A DNA stretch of 64,000 bases from Planctomycetota bacterium (GCA_014584345.1 JACTNB010000023.1:1-64000); one strand, 5' to 3'. Positions 17,961 through 27,603 are shown, counted from the stretch's first letter. The notes: generated from the sequence alone by a model not told the origin. A program made the numbers and translations.

Positions 17961-19385
17961 TCAGTTTGGCCTGGCATAGTCACCCGGTTCAATCCCCAGC
18001 GATTTGAGCTTGCTGCGCAACGTGACACGGGATATTCCCAATATCCCGGCAGCTTTCAACTGGTTGCCCGTCGTGTGGCGGAGCACTTGCCGCAACAGTT
18101 GACTCTCCGCCGTCGTGATGGCTTCTGTGTACAGGTTTTGACTACCTGCTTCTAACCGTTCGGCGACAAACGAACTGGACAGAAACTCTTGATCGGAATC
18201 GACCAGATCCGTTGACGATCGTGCTTCTCCCAGCGGCGGCAGGAACTCGGGCAACAGCACGTTTCCCCGTGCCGTCAGCAAGGATTGCTTCATGACGCTT
18301 TCGAGCTCGCGGACGTTACCTGGCCAGTGATACTGCTGCAACAGTTGCAGCGTTTCCGGAGCCAGACTGCGAATGTCCCGCCCAAATTCCTCACTGTATT
18401 TCCGCAAAAAGTATTCGGCCAGAATCCCCAGATCATCGTCGCGATCTCGCAGCGGAGGCAGATGGATGGTCACCACCGAAAGCCGAAAATACAGGTCCGA
18501 ACGAAACAGACCTTCGGTCACCAGCTTCTTCAAATCGTGGTTCGTAGCCGCGATAATCCGGGCATCGACTGTGATTGACGTGTTGCCCCCAACTCGCTCA
18601 AAAGTCTGATCCTGAAGCACGCGAAGAAGTTTGGCCTGCGTCATCGGAGACATGTCTCCCACTTCGTCAAGAAACAACGTTCCGCCATGCGCCTGCTCGA
18701 GTTTGCCAATCCGCTGACGATGCGCGTCCGTAAAAGCACCTCTTTCGTGCCCGAAGATTTCGCTTTCAAGCAACGCGTCGGGGATGGCGGCACAGTTGAT
18801 TGCCTGGAAGGGGCCTTTCGACCGGGAACTGTGGTGATAAATGGCTTGTGCAACAACTTCCTTTCCCGTTCCACTTTCCCCGAGCAGCAGGACGGTCAGA
18901 CTCTGAGAAGCAACCCGACCGATCGCCTTGTAAACTTCTTTCATCGCATGACATCGCCCGACAATTGCGTCGCTGGTGGAGACGTCATCGTCGTCGGCCA
19001 GTGTCGGCTGCACCCGAACCATCCGACTCAAATTGAACGCCTTGTCGAGCAATGCCCGTATTTCATCCAGCTCCAACGGTTTGAACAGATAATCGTATGC
19101 GCCCAGCCTGGTGGCTTCGATGGCAGTCTCGACTGTGCCATGCCCGGTAATGAAGATGAACGGAATGCGCGCGTCGTGTTCACGCAGTCGCTGGAAAAGT
19201 TCCAGGCCGGACATGTCGGGTAATCGGAGATCGACCACGACGACGTCGGGAGTATTCTGACGAAAAATCGCTTCCCCCTCGGCCCCGCTTTTCGCAGTCA
19301 GTACGGTTGTCGTGTCCGTTGTAAACGCTCTTGCGAACGCCTTCAGGATGGATGTTTCGTCGTCGATGACCAATAAGTGTTGCAT
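17961..19385 (-). CDS. NtrC-family sigma54-dependent response regulator
   Basis: 474 residues in three domains. The receiver (1-120) has LLVIDDETS, the phospho-acceptor Asp in VVVDLRLPDMSG, and ITGHG with K in LFKPLEL. The AAA+ domain (about 145-380) has Walker A GESGTGKE, GAFTDA in place of GAFTGA (a known variant) and Walker B GTLFLDEVGD. The C-terminal Fis-type HTH has AAGILGISRVTLRSKLKSLGI. It overlaps the sensor gene by 43 bases. The nearby matched inverted repeats and sigma54 promoters (11694-11821, 20616-20698) are its probable targets, giving metal-dependent induction of the efflux genes and autoregulation, as in ZraSR-type systems. Confidence 0.93.
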   Translation of the reverse strand: MQHLLVIDDETSILKAFARAFTTDTTTVLTAKSGAEGEAIFRQNTPDVVVVDLRLPDMSGLELFQRLREHDARIPFIFITGHGTVETAIEATRLGAYDYLFKPLELDEIRALLDKAFNLSRMVRVQPTLADDDDVSTSDAIVGRCHAMKEVYKAIGRVASQSLTVLLLGESGTGKEVVAQAIYHHSSRSKGPFQAINCAAIPDALLESEIFGHERGAFTDAHRQRIGKLEQAHGGTLFLDEVGDMSPMTQAKLLRVLQDQTFERVGGNTSITVDARIIAATNHDLKKLVTEGLFRSDLYFRLSVVTIHLPPLRDRDDDLGILAEYFLRKYSEEFGRDIRSLAPETLQLLQQYHWPGNVRELESVMKQSLLTARGNVLLPEFLPPLGEARSSTDLVDSDQEFLSSSFVAERLEAGSQNLYTEAITTAESQLLRQVLRHTTGNQLKAAGILGISRVTLRSKLKSLGIEPGDYARPN

Positions 19386-20386
19386 CTGGATTTTTCTTCG
19401 TTGTTCACATCAGGTTGTTGAATGGCAACCTCTGCGAAAGAGTGTTCCGACGTTTGTTCCTTGGGAAGTGTCAAGATAAACTCGGCCCCTCTTACCGGTC
19501 GATTGGCACCAACCAGTGTGCCGTTGTGGGCCTCGGCAATCCGGCGACAGATCCCCAGCCCCAAACCAACTCCGTTCTCTTTGGTTGTCACAAACGGTGA
19601 AAACAGTTGACCCTGCACAGCTTCACAAATTCCAGCACCTGTGTCTTGAATTCGTATTTCGACCGAAGCGGGTTGCTCACGTAGTAACAAAGACAACTTT
19701 CCTCCCTCAGGCATCGCGTCCAAGGCATTCAAGACGAGATTCAGGAGTAGTTGTTGCAGTTGAGCCGCGTCGCCGATAATTGTGGCAGGTGCGTCGGGAA
19801 GCTCAACCAGCAATTCCACCGCTTGCGAATCACAGCGTTGGTCAATCAGTCGAGCGGTCTTACGGATCACATTTTCAATCGCAAGTGGCGAGAATTCGCT
19901 GTGTTCCGGACGTGCATATTCCAGCAGGCTGTTGACCGAACGCTCCATCCGTCGAATTTCATGTTCAACCAGCTGCAAATCATCGGTAGGCAGTCCTTCC
20001 TCAGCGAATTTCATCCTGTTCACTTGGATCAACATTTTAATCGATGTCAGCGGATTACGAATTTCATGGGCGACCCCCGTGGCCAGTTGAGCAAGTGTCG
20101 TCATCTGCTGAGCGCGCAAAGCTTCCGTTTCGCGGGCCATGGTCACTCGTTCCTGCTCGGCTCTTTTCGCAGCGAGAATCCCAATCCACAGCACGGGTGC
20201 GCAGACGAACGTCAGCAGAATCGCATCAACAAATGCTTCCACATTCTTGCCCAGCACAGCGGGAACAACGTGAGGAAGCACCAGCATCACTACGACCTCG
20301 GTGAAAAAGACCAAGATCAGGATGAGCGTCAGGATGCTGACTGGCGAACGCAGCAGGCTGGACATGGCTGTATTACGACGTACCAT
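19343..20386 (-). CDS. membrane sensor histidine kinase
   Basis: About 347 residues from the start at 20386, which has AGAGGA six bases upstream. Two membrane spans (ILTLILILVFFTEVVVMLVL and AILLTFVCAPVLWIGILAA) enclose a very short periplasmic loop. The H-box is LATGVAHEIRNPLTSIKML; N-box LNLVLNALDAMPEGG, DTGAGI and GVGLGLGICRR complete the catalytic domain. The small sensor loop suggests sensing within or next to the membrane, or via a partner. A longer frame to 20560 is open but has no ribosome site. The stop lies inside the regulator gene. Confidence 0.88.
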   Translation of the reverse strand: MVRRNTAMSSLLRSPVSILTLILILVFFTEVVVMLVLPHVVPAVLGKNVEAFVDAILLTFVCAPVLWIGILAAKRAEQERVTMARETEALRAQQMTTLAQLATGVAHEIRNPLTSIKMLIQVNRMKFAEEGLPTDDLQLVEHEIRRMERSVNSLLEYARPEHSEFSPLAIENVIRKTARLIDQRCDSQAVELLVELPDAPATIIGDAAQLQQLLLNLVLNALDAMPEGGKLSLLLREQPASVEIRIQDTGAGICEAVQGQLFSPFVTTKENGVGLGLGICRRIAEAHNGTLVGANRPVRGAEFILTLPKEQTSEHSFAEVAIQQPDVNNEEKSRCNTYWSSTTKHPS

Positions 20387-20615
20387 ACAGATCCTCTGAC
20401 TCAATCGAAAGGAATCGATGAAAACGACGAAGGCCGCAACTCTCGCAATCTCCACTGAAAGTAAGGCCGCGAAAGCATCTGGTGCTAACACCCCTGAACG
20501 GATTCTATCATGACGTCGCCTTGCGGACAATTTTGATGACGTGTGTTTCATCGTACGCATCGCAACATACGCTCACACGATGTTCCGGATATCATTTCCG
20601 CACGTCAAGATCGGT

Positions 20616-20631
20616 AGCAAGCGGCGTGCCA
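20616..20631 (-). promoter_or_regulatory. sigma54-type promoter upstream of the sensor kinase
   Basis: On the minus strand, TGGCACGCCGCTTGCT is a near-perfect -24/-12 sigma54 element, with GG and GC ten bases apart. Start of transcription would be near 20604, leaving a leader of roughly 215 bases before ATG 20386. The inverted repeat at 20682-20698 is centred near -86. Confidence 0.75.
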
Positions 20632-20681
20632 ACTGCCCGTGGGCGAATCTCTGCAGAAACGTGTCCGGTCTCAGGTCCCGG

Positions 20682-20698
20682 TGGACAGTTTCTGTCCA
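20682..20698 (-). promoter_or_regulatory. inverted repeat, probable NtrC-type activator site
   Basis: TGGACA-GTTTC-TGTCCA, with the same arms and spacing as the site at 11694-11710. Two matched sites each beside a sigma54 promoter, at both ends of one metal-efflux locus, strongly suggest a small regulon of the resident response regulator. Confidence 0.75.
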
Positions 20699-20739
20699 AA
20701 CGCTGCACAGAAATTGTCGCTAATCAGCGTTGGCAGGGA

Positions 20740-21053
20740 TCATAGCCCGCCCAGGGAGGCTTCCCGAAGCCCATCGCCGTCCGTGAAATCCAGTGGCGAT
20801 TCGAGCCCACCGGACAGGAGCAAACCGTCGATTGTGGCGGCGGCCTGATCAAGTTCGCCCTTGGCCTGAATCAACCGCACGGCAGAGTCATAGTAGCTGC
20901 GGCGGAGAATCAGAACTTGCAGAAATTCCAGTTCACCAGACCGGTACGCTGCTACCGACAGTTCGAGGCCCCCCTGGGCTTGCGGACAATTTTGCTTTCA
21001 TACTTGCGAACCGAAGCCAGCGCTGTCTCGTATGACTTTGTCGTACGTGCCAG
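20740..21053 (-). pseudogene. CzcC/TolC-type outer-membrane channel, C-terminal remnant
   Basis: Minus-strand text reads LARTTKSYETALASVRKYES, then after a frame change near 20985 PQAQGGLELSVAAYRSGEL, EFLQVLILRRSYYDS, IDGLLLSGGLESPLDF and a stop at 20740-20742. This is the conserved C-terminal quarter of metal-RND outer-membrane factors. Everything upstream is missing or scrambled. It would have completed the efflux trio with the adaptor and pump and lies just upstream of the kinase promoter. Confidence 0.8.
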
Positions 21054-21200
21054 CCGAGACCGTATCGATTGTTGTGATCTGCCCCAATTTGTTGTGCCAC
21101 GTGTTATGAGAGTTCGGATTGGGTAAGTTTCTTGGAGTTTTCCAGCACATTCTGCTGAGCCCCGTCCGCCTTCGCTGTCGCCAATGGAGCCGAGCACTTT

Positions 21201-21467
21201 GTGGTGGTCCGATTTATCGATAATCAATGGCAATATGCCAACAACGATGTCTGGGTCGATTTCACGCCGACCACGGGAGATCGACTGATCGCCGCGGTCA
21301 ATTTCGACAGCAGTCAGGTGCAGATGCTGCAGGGAAGCACGGGCAGCGTGAATGGGATCAACCAGGGATATCTCGCGGGGGATCTGACAATTACCCCCAA
21401 CCAGTGGAGGAATACCTATAACGCAGGAGAATTTGGGATATCGGGAACCTACTTTACTTTTGAATAG
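21201..21467 (+). pseudogene. C-terminal fragment of a secreted planctomycete protein
   Basis: An 88-codon frame (FIDNQWQYANNDVWVDFTP, GDRLIAAVNFDSSQVQML, GINQGYLAGDLTITPNQW, AGEFGISGTYF) resembling a terminal domain found at the end of large planctomycete extracellular proteins. No signal peptide or upstream domain is present. Probably the cut end of a larger gene; the family recognition is from memory and moderately sure. Confidence 0.45.
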
Positions 21468-21471
21468 ACAT

Positions 21472-21756
21472 CAAAGGGCATGGGACATTTTCTTCTTCGT
21501 CCCCTGCCCTTTCTCCCACACCCATCTTAGAAATGATTCATATTTCACAATCGACATCAGCTCCCGTAATTTGGGGCCAATCTTCGTTCCGGCTTTTAGT
21601 AGTTTCTTTCGTTCAGCTTTCGTGGTGTGAATTCATTCCGGCAGACGGGCGCGAAGAATCTCATTTTCCTTTTTTGAGATAGGCAATCTGGCGAGCCAGT
21701 TCCTGGTGGGTCAGTGAGACCAGCATGGCCAGCAGCGGATGTAGAACGCGGCTCAT
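21472..21756 (-). pseudogene. integrase-core transposase, N-terminal remnant
   Basis: From ATG at 21754-21756 on the minus strand: MSRVLHPLLAMLVSLTHQEL, ARQIAYLKK, then one extra G breaks the frame, followed by ENEILRARLPE, an in-frame TGA, TTKAERKKLLKAGTKIGP, KLRELMSIVKYESFLRW. This is the N-terminal region of an integrase-core transposase common in planctomycetes. The catalytic part is missing here; a C-terminal part of what looks like the same family is at 39757-40131. Confidence 0.7.
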
Positions 21757-22089
21757 TGTGGTACGGTCGGGTGACGATTGATTCTGGCCAGAATCAGAGT
21801 TTTCTTACCCCGCTGACAGGGGCCGAGAGTCCCCCTGCCACCTCCCGATGCCGACCGTCATGACCAGCCAATCCTGAAGCCAGTATGGACTGGTTTGCGG
21901 CGAGCCGTGCGACCCACCGGGTACTCCAGTTTCGCACCTGGTGCCGCCTCCACGTCGCGCCGGCTGTTAACCCGGAGTGCTTCAAACCGCAGCGTTTGGA
22001 ATGACGACCACCCGGTTAACGGTTAGGGCGTGCCAAGGGTTGACAAGCTGTTAACCCGATGACCTGTTGTTCGTAGACGGTCCCAGCCG
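21757..22089. other. gap without a recognised gene
   Basis: No convincing coding frame. The 12-base word GCTGTTAACCCG occurs twice (21963-21974 and 22047-22058), with a CCCGGTTAAC near 22010 in opposite sense. It lies between transposase and recombinase fragments and may be an old insertion boundary. Confidence 0.4.
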
Positions 22090-22569
22090 TTGGCCCCCCC
22101 ACCGAAAGGGACTCGAAAAACCCGAACCCGCTTGCCATCGACAGGTTGCAGCAATTCGGAGGCGAGAAAACAGCCGAGCATTGTCACGAAGAGGGTCCCT
22201 TCCGGGGGAGCCTTGGTCATTTTGACGAACCAGAATGACCCCCAATTTAGCGCCCGGACCCGACACTCGGGCTCCGGGCGTTTTGTCTCACTCCCCGCCC
22301 ATGAAATTGAGACGTTCGTGATCCAGACCATTAGTGAAGTGGATTCCGCTGAATCACTGGCCGGACTCGATTTTGAGTCGGCGAAGCAGTACGACAAGTT
22401 TGTCGAAGTCTGGCAGCAACTGTCCCCGAATGAACAACGGAAGTTGATTCCTCAGCTGGTTCAAGAAGTCGTCTTTGATCCAGAGCCGTCGATGATTGCC
22501 GTCACGCTCAACTGGGAGGCCGTCGTGGAATTTGTTGAAGCTCTCCCAATTCCGAATCACCTTGAATGA
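22090..22569 (+). pseudogene. serine recombinase C-terminal remnant
   Basis: From about 22288 the frame reads SLPAHEIETFVIQTISEVD, FVEVWQQLSPNEQRKLIPQLVQEVVF and VTLNWEAVVEFVEAL, the C-terminal end of large serine recombinases. The catalytic Ser domain and zinc ribbon are absent and the first 60 codons look like noise. A fragment of a site-specific recombinase from a former mobile element. 22570-22830 holds no gene that I can see. Confidence 0.65.
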
Positions 22570-22830
22570 CCACTTTGAACCGTTTCAGACGATAACGCTC
22601 GAAAAGCAGCGGGCGTAGTCTTGCAGTACTTGGAAAGCAAGCCTCTTGGGCCACCTAAGGGACCGGCTGTCCAGTAAGGCTGGACATTCTTCCGGGAGTT
22701 CGAGCACGCCTCAGTATTTGTCGATTTTGAACAGTGAGTGGGCAAGATTGAATGGAAATGACACAATAGCGATTCCGTTCCGCAATCCATCGTGCGTCGC
22801 TCGACATATTAACAATCTCAGGACTCCATT

Positions 22831-25695
22831 ATGCACACTTACCGGTTATGTGTCCGTCTGGGACTCGCCATTGCAACGCAGGCAATCCTGACAGTGACAA
22901 GTTACGCAGCCGAGGCGCCAAGGCCCCTTAAGGTGTTCATTCTGGCTGGCCAGTCGAACATGGAGGGGCATGCCCGCGTTGAGACGTTCGATTACATTGG
23001 AGATGATCCTACAACTGCACCGCTCCTGAAACAAATGCAGGGCTCTGATGGCGAGCCTGCCGTCTGTAAGGGCGCATGGATTTCGTATTACACCGGTCGC
23101 TATGACGGCAGCGCAAATGGAGAAGGATTCGGAAAACTGACGGCCGGGTATGGTGCGCGGGGTGATCAACCCGCGCAAGATGGTGGGAAGATAGGTCCAG
23201 AGTTTACGTTCGGTCTTACCATGGACGCTGCCTTCGAGGACCCCGTGCTCATCATTAAGACCGCCTGGGGTGGGAAGAGTCTGCATACCGACTTCCGGCC
23301 GCCCAGTGCCGGGCCATATGTACTGAGCGACTGGCAAAAGGAGAACTACCCCAAGCAGGAGGGGCACGGCATTCCCAAAGACTTCGAGAAATGGAAGGCC
23401 GACAAAGTCAACGAGACCGGGGTTTTCTATCGTTTGATGATCGAGCACGTCCAGCGAGTGCTCAACGATCCCAAACGAGTCTGCCCCGCCTACGATGCGA
23501 AGGCCGGTTATGAAATCGCGGGTTTTGTCTGGTTTCAGGGTTGGAATGACATGGTGGACGGGCATGTGTATCCCCAGCGTGGCCAGACCGGTCGGTTCGA
23601 TCAGTACAGTGAATTGCTATCACATTTTATTCGAGATGTTCGCCGCGATTTATCCGCGCCGAATATGCCGTTCGTGATTGGCGTCATGGGAGTGGAGGGA
23701 ACCAACGCTGGCAAAGACAATCTTGAGTTTCGCCGGGCAATGTCCGCTCCGGCTGCACTTCGCGAGTTCCAGGGGAACGTCGTCGCCGTACCCACTGCGC
23801 CGTTCTGGTCCGAGGAGCTTGGCGCCATCGACAACAAGCGCGGGCAAGTGCGGCAGATGAGCTACTATCTCGATTCCAAACATAAGGACTATGCCAACGC
23901 CGACGGATCGATGACCGACGAGCAGAAGCGGGAGTTCCTGATGAAGTTTGAAGCAGAATTGATTTCACCTTCCGATGAAGCACTCTGGAAGCGCGGGGCC
24001 TCGAATGCGGGGTATCACTATCTAGGCTGCGCGAAGACTTTCGCTCGCATGGGGCAGGCCTTTGCTGAAGCGAATTTGGCGCTGTTGAACGTGCCGCAGG
24101 GTCAGGGAGCCGTTAATCCAGTCTCTGAACAACAACGTGGCGAAATGGCGGGCTATTTGCTTGTGCCGAATGAGCGCGTACCGGAGACATTTGGTGCAGG
24201 CTTCTCGATGTACATTGCTGCCTGGCCTTTGCTGAAACAGTATCCTGGACAGCGATTTCAATCAGGGCTTCCCGGCACGTGGATGTTCGCGCAGCCGGTG
24301 GATAAGCCACTTGAGAAAGGCTATTCCGACATCGAAGGTGGTCTGGGCTGGTGGCGTGATACTGAATACGCGACAGAAACACCAAAGTTCATCATGGGTG
24401 GCGTTGCTCCTAACTTTGTCGAGTGGGCCAATGGTCCCGGAGCCGGTAAAGGACGCGACTGGGATCGACCGAACGGCAAATACGCGATTGCGCAATTGAG
24501 TCCGTGGGTATTGTGGCCTCCGGACGGGTTGAATCTCAAACAGGGGACACGCGGCGAATGGTTCGGCTATGGTTATCTGCCACTGCCACTCACAGATCCA
24601 AAGTCGAAGACCGATGGGAAGGACATCCCCACCGGTAACCAATGCTGGACGCTTTTCCTCAATAGCGGCAATTTCAAAGGCCCAGTGACGTTCTTCACTC
24701 CCTACTTCTGGTCCAAGAACGCCGTCCGTGAGCCGCGATTCTCCGGACAACTCCTGGATACGCGGCCATCCAACCCCAATCGCGCCCTGCAAATGGAGAC
24801 TCAACACATTCCCTGCGCGCAGGTGACCGACTCCCAAGGGGTGACCTACGCCCGAGTCACGCCGATTCAGTTTCCCAGCGATGCCAATGGCGAATCGGCG
24901 CTGGTGCATCGCATTACGTCCTATAACCGGCAGGCGTTGTGGGATGGCGTACAAACCTGGTTCGATGGTGGACCGGTCGCCAGTGGTGCGGTCAATTTGA
25001 ATGGCGCAGTGCTGCATGAGTTTCCCGGACGCGGCGGAGCAACCTGGCGCATCTATCCCGATGGGACTGCGCGAGAGGATAGGCATCCCGTCGCGTGGAC
25101 CTCGTTTGCGGCTCCATTTGCGCCGGATAAGCACACCTTCGGCTACAAGTGGAATCCCGAACGGGTGCAGCGTGATGAGTTGACTGATCGTCCGCTTGTT
25201 ATCCTGCCGGAGTATTTCCGTCTCGACCGAGATGAAAAGCAGAATCCTGTCTGGACCCCGGTCGACGATGCCGAAGTGCCCGCCGAGACAGGCCTGGCCG
25301 AGGTCACTTTCGACCGCAGGCGAAATGGCCCTCCCAAGACCTATGAGACTCCCAGCGGGGAGGACAGCTGTTGGAAGAATCCTGGTCCGAAAGCTGGTCC
25401 CTTCACAGCGAAACTTGGTGACGGCAGTCTCGTCACCTACTACTGGTATCGCTTCGCCGATCAACCCGCGATGCTCAACGCCGATCTCACCATCGAAGAA
25501 CGAGAGCGGATTCAGCGGCGTGTCGAAAAGATCCATCACGAGTGGACAAAAGACCGCGACTATCTCGCTCCGCCTGAATTCGGCAGCCTCGCGGACATCG
25601 ACCCCGCACTGCTTGTCACACCTCCGGCAGGACTTGAAGTTGGCTATGTCCCCATCGTCACTCGGCAGGAACCCGCAGTCGACTCTTCGCCATAA
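22831..25695 (+). CDS. secreted SASA-type carbohydrate esterase, large
   Basis: 954 residues. A signal peptide (MHTYRLCVRLGLAIATQAIL...) precedes a sialate-O-acetylesterase-like (SASA, DUF303) domain with the nucleophile block LKVFILAGQSNMEGHA, then IIKTAWGGKSLHTDF and YEIAGFVWFQGWNDMVDGH, up to about residue 400. The remaining ~550 residues are not recognised and are rich in Trp and Tyr. The protein probably removes acetyl groups from a polysaccharide outside the cytoplasm. First of three closely spaced genes with a hydrolase and a sulfatase, pointing to a modified sugar polymer as substrate. Confidence 0.85.
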   Translation: MHTYRLCVRLGLAIATQAILTVTSYAAEAPRPLKVFILAGQSNMEGHARVETFDYIGDDPTTAPLLKQMQGSDGEPAVCKGAWISYYTGRYDGSANGEGFGKLTAGYGARGDQPAQDGGKIGPEFTFGLTMDAAFEDPVLIIKTAWGGKSLHTDFRPPSAGPYVLSDWQKENYPKQEGHGIPKDFEKWKADKVNETGVFYRLMIEHVQRVLNDPKRVCPAYDAKAGYEIAGFVWFQGWNDMVDGHVYPQRGQTGRFDQYSELLSHFIRDVRRDLSAPNMPFVIGVMGVEGTNAGKDNLEFRRAMSAPAALREFQGNVVAVPTAPFWSEELGAIDNKRGQVRQMSYYLDSKHKDYANADGSMTDEQKREFLMKFEAELISPSDEALWKRGASNAGYHYLGCAKTFARMGQAFAEANLALLNVPQGQGAVNPVSEQQRGEMAGYLLVPNERVPETFGAGFSMYIAAWPLLKQYPGQRFQSGLPGTWMFAQPVDKPLEKGYSDIEGGLGWWRDTEYATETPKFIMGGVAPNFVEWANGPGAGKGRDWDRPNGKYAIAQLSPWVLWPPDGLNLKQGTRGEWFGYGYLPLPLTDPKSKTDGKDIPTGNQCWTLFLNSGNFKGPVTFFTPYFWSKNAVREPRFSGQLLDTRPSNPNRALQMETQHIPCAQVTDSQGVTYARVTPIQFPSDANGESALVHRITSYNRQALWDGVQTWFDGGPVASGAVNLNGAVLHEFPGRGGATWRIYPDGTAREDRHPVAWTSFAAPFAPDKHTFGYKWNPERVQRDELTDRPLVILPEYFRLDRDEKQNPVWTPVDDAEVPAETGLAEVTFDRRRNGPPKTYETPSGEDSCWKNPGPKAGPFTAKLGDGSLVTYYWYRFADQPAMLNADLTIEERERIQRRVEKIHHEWTKDRDYLAPPEFGSLADIDPALLVTPPAGLEVGYVPIVTRQEPAVDSSP

Positions 25696-25761
25696 TGTCG
25701 GCAAGGAGCAGATGAGATTTTGTGGTAACAGTTTTTGTATGTCCTCGGCGGTTATTCAGAA

Positions 25762-27579
25762 ATGTTGATATTGAAACTTGCTGTGCTTCTAATCCTGAAC
25801 CTGTTTGCGTTGTCGCTCCATGGGGGTGAGACGTTCACTCCGTACGAAGACGCCAGAGACGTCCCCCGGAATGTGACGGATCTTTGGGCAGGTTACGATG
25901 CAACGCGGGAAACTCTGGACATTCAGGTCATTCAGGAGTGGGAAGCGGACGGTGTGATTACACGATACGCGACGTTCAAGGTCGGGACATTCAAAGGAAC
26001 GGATGCACGCATCGCGGCGTATTACTCCTTCCCGGACAACGGTCAGCGGAACGCGGCGTTTGTCTGGAGCCATGGCGGGGGACAGCGTGCCGAACGCGGT
26101 CGCGGTGTCTACTTTGCGAAGCAGGGGTTTGCGACAGTCGACATCAACTGGCTTGGCAGGCCGATGGAACCGGATATCGAGGTCAATACCGACTGGGGGA
26201 AGGTCGATCCGACCCAGGGACCACGTTTCTACTCCAAAGCTCTACGCGATGGCTGGAAACGGAATTTGTTGCCTGATGAATACTCGATCGACCCTGTCCC
26301 AAGCCCGCGTAATGCCAACTGGTTTTTACTGACAGTGGCGGCCCGGCGGGCAATTACGTTTCTCGAACAGCAACCTGAGGTCGACCCGCAACGGATTGGA
26401 TTCGCCGGGTTCTCCATGGGAGGCACAATCACGTCGATGACCGCCATCGATTCGCGTCTCAAGGCCGTCGCCCCCTTCGTTGGCGGCACCGGGTTTCTGC
26501 ATGTCGATTTTCCTGGAGTGGAGGGAAGCAGTATCCGGCAGCACTTTCAGAACCTGGAACTCTATGCTGGAACAATCGATCCCGCAGCCTACTGGCCGCT
26601 GGTGAAGTGCCCGGTGATGTTCATCAGCTCCTCGAACGATTTCCATGCGGCATTCGAGCGGATCTATCAATCGATGGCCTTATTGCCGCACGACCAGTGG
26701 CGAGTCAGTACCAACATTCATCAAAACCATAGTCCTGGCCCCGAGCAGTGGGTGCTGCTCAATCTGTGGTTCAATCAGCACCTGAAGGGCATCGACCAAT
26801 ACATCCCAGAGACTCCTCACTCGACGTTTCAGGTGGATGGGCAGTCGGCCACGTTTGTCGTCACTCCGTCACAACAGGATCGCCTTGTCGATACGGAGAT
26901 CTATTTCAGCTACGACCCTAATTCCATCACCCGTTTCTGGAAGCGAGCCGATGCGACTCACTCCGGCAACGAATGGTCAGTGGAACTCCCGGTTTATGAA
27001 GATCTCCCGCTGTACGTGTTTGCTCTGTGCCGCTATCGACTGGATCATTCGGTCCTGCTGGAGCGGGAGGAGACCTCAACATTTGCGCTGAATTCTCAGC
27101 AGCATTCGCATGTACCTGACTCAGTCCGTCTGGAGACACTATCCTCGCTGCCGAAGACACGAGCCGTGTTTGAAGATTTTTCGAATGGCAACCAGGACTG
27201 GTCCACTCGCGACCAGCGCACCATCAAGACCTACAAGTTTCAAAGCCCCGACCTTGATCGTGCGAATGACAAGAAACTGTCACTCATAATTGACCCTCAG
27301 GGACGACAACTCGCCTTGCGAGTGAACGCCAGCAGCAAGTTTCTGAGCCGACCCGACAACCTCGGTGACTTCACCATCGTCAGACGCATCGACGACCAGG
27401 AAGCTCAGGAACTCATCATCAGTCGCGAAGAGTTCCGTGGCGACGATGGAAAAACCCTGGAATGGTCGAAGATCGCCACGTTCGAGATCACAATCATCGA
27501 CGAATCAACCAACGCCAAACTTGATCTCACATCACCTGAAGGCCATGCTATTCTTAAACTGATTCGGCTGGTGGACTAA
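25762..27579 (+). CDS. secreted alpha/beta-hydrolase (acetyl xylan esterase-like)
   Basis: About 605 residues from ATG 25762, with a signal peptide (MLILKLAVLLILNLFALSLHG). The alpha/beta-hydrolase core shows the oxyanion region VWSHGGGQRAERGRG, the nucleophile elbow RIGFAGFSMGG and an acid/His region (FISSSNDFHAAF, HQNHSPGPEQW). A ~200-residue C-terminal beta-rich extension follows. Sixty-six bases behind the SASA esterase and 24 before the sulfatase gene, so most likely one operon for debranching an acylated, sulfated polysaccharide. Confidence 0.85.
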   Translation: MLILKLAVLLILNLFALSLHGGETFTPYEDARDVPRNVTDLWAGYDATRETLDIQVIQEWEADGVITRYATFKVGTFKGTDARIAAYYSFPDNGQRNAAFVWSHGGGQRAERGRGVYFAKQGFATVDINWLGRPMEPDIEVNTDWGKVDPTQGPRFYSKALRDGWKRNLLPDEYSIDPVPSPRNANWFLLTVAARRAITFLEQQPEVDPQRIGFAGFSMGGTITSMTAIDSRLKAVAPFVGGTGFLHVDFPGVEGSSIRQHFQNLELYAGTIDPAAYWPLVKCPVMFISSSNDFHAAFERIYQSMALLPHDQWRVSTNIHQNHSPGPEQWVLLNLWFNQHLKGIDQYIPETPHSTFQVDGQSATFVVTPSQQDRLVDTEIYFSYDPNSITRFWKRADATHSGNEWSVELPVYEDLPLYVFALCRYRLDHSVLLEREETSTFALNSQQHSHVPDSVRLETLSSLPKTRAVFEDFSNGNQDWSTRDQRTIKTYKFQSPDLDRANDKKLSLIIDPQGRQLALRVNASSKFLSRPDNLGDFTIVRRIDDQEAQELIISREEFRGDDGKTLEWSKIATFEITIIDESTNAKLDLTSPEGHAILKLIRLVD

Positions 27580-27603
27580 GCGTCTACGGGAACTTATTGA
27601 TTT

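Noticed and set aside
20387..20560. N-terminal extension of the sensor kinase from ATG 20560
   Set aside because: No ribosome site at 20560, whereas AGAGGA stands six bases before ATG 20386; the extension reads as low-complexity leader sequence.
24262..25704. 480-codon open frame on the minus strand
   Set aside because: Lies antisense to the SASA esterase gene and shows no domain; a high-GC shadow frame.
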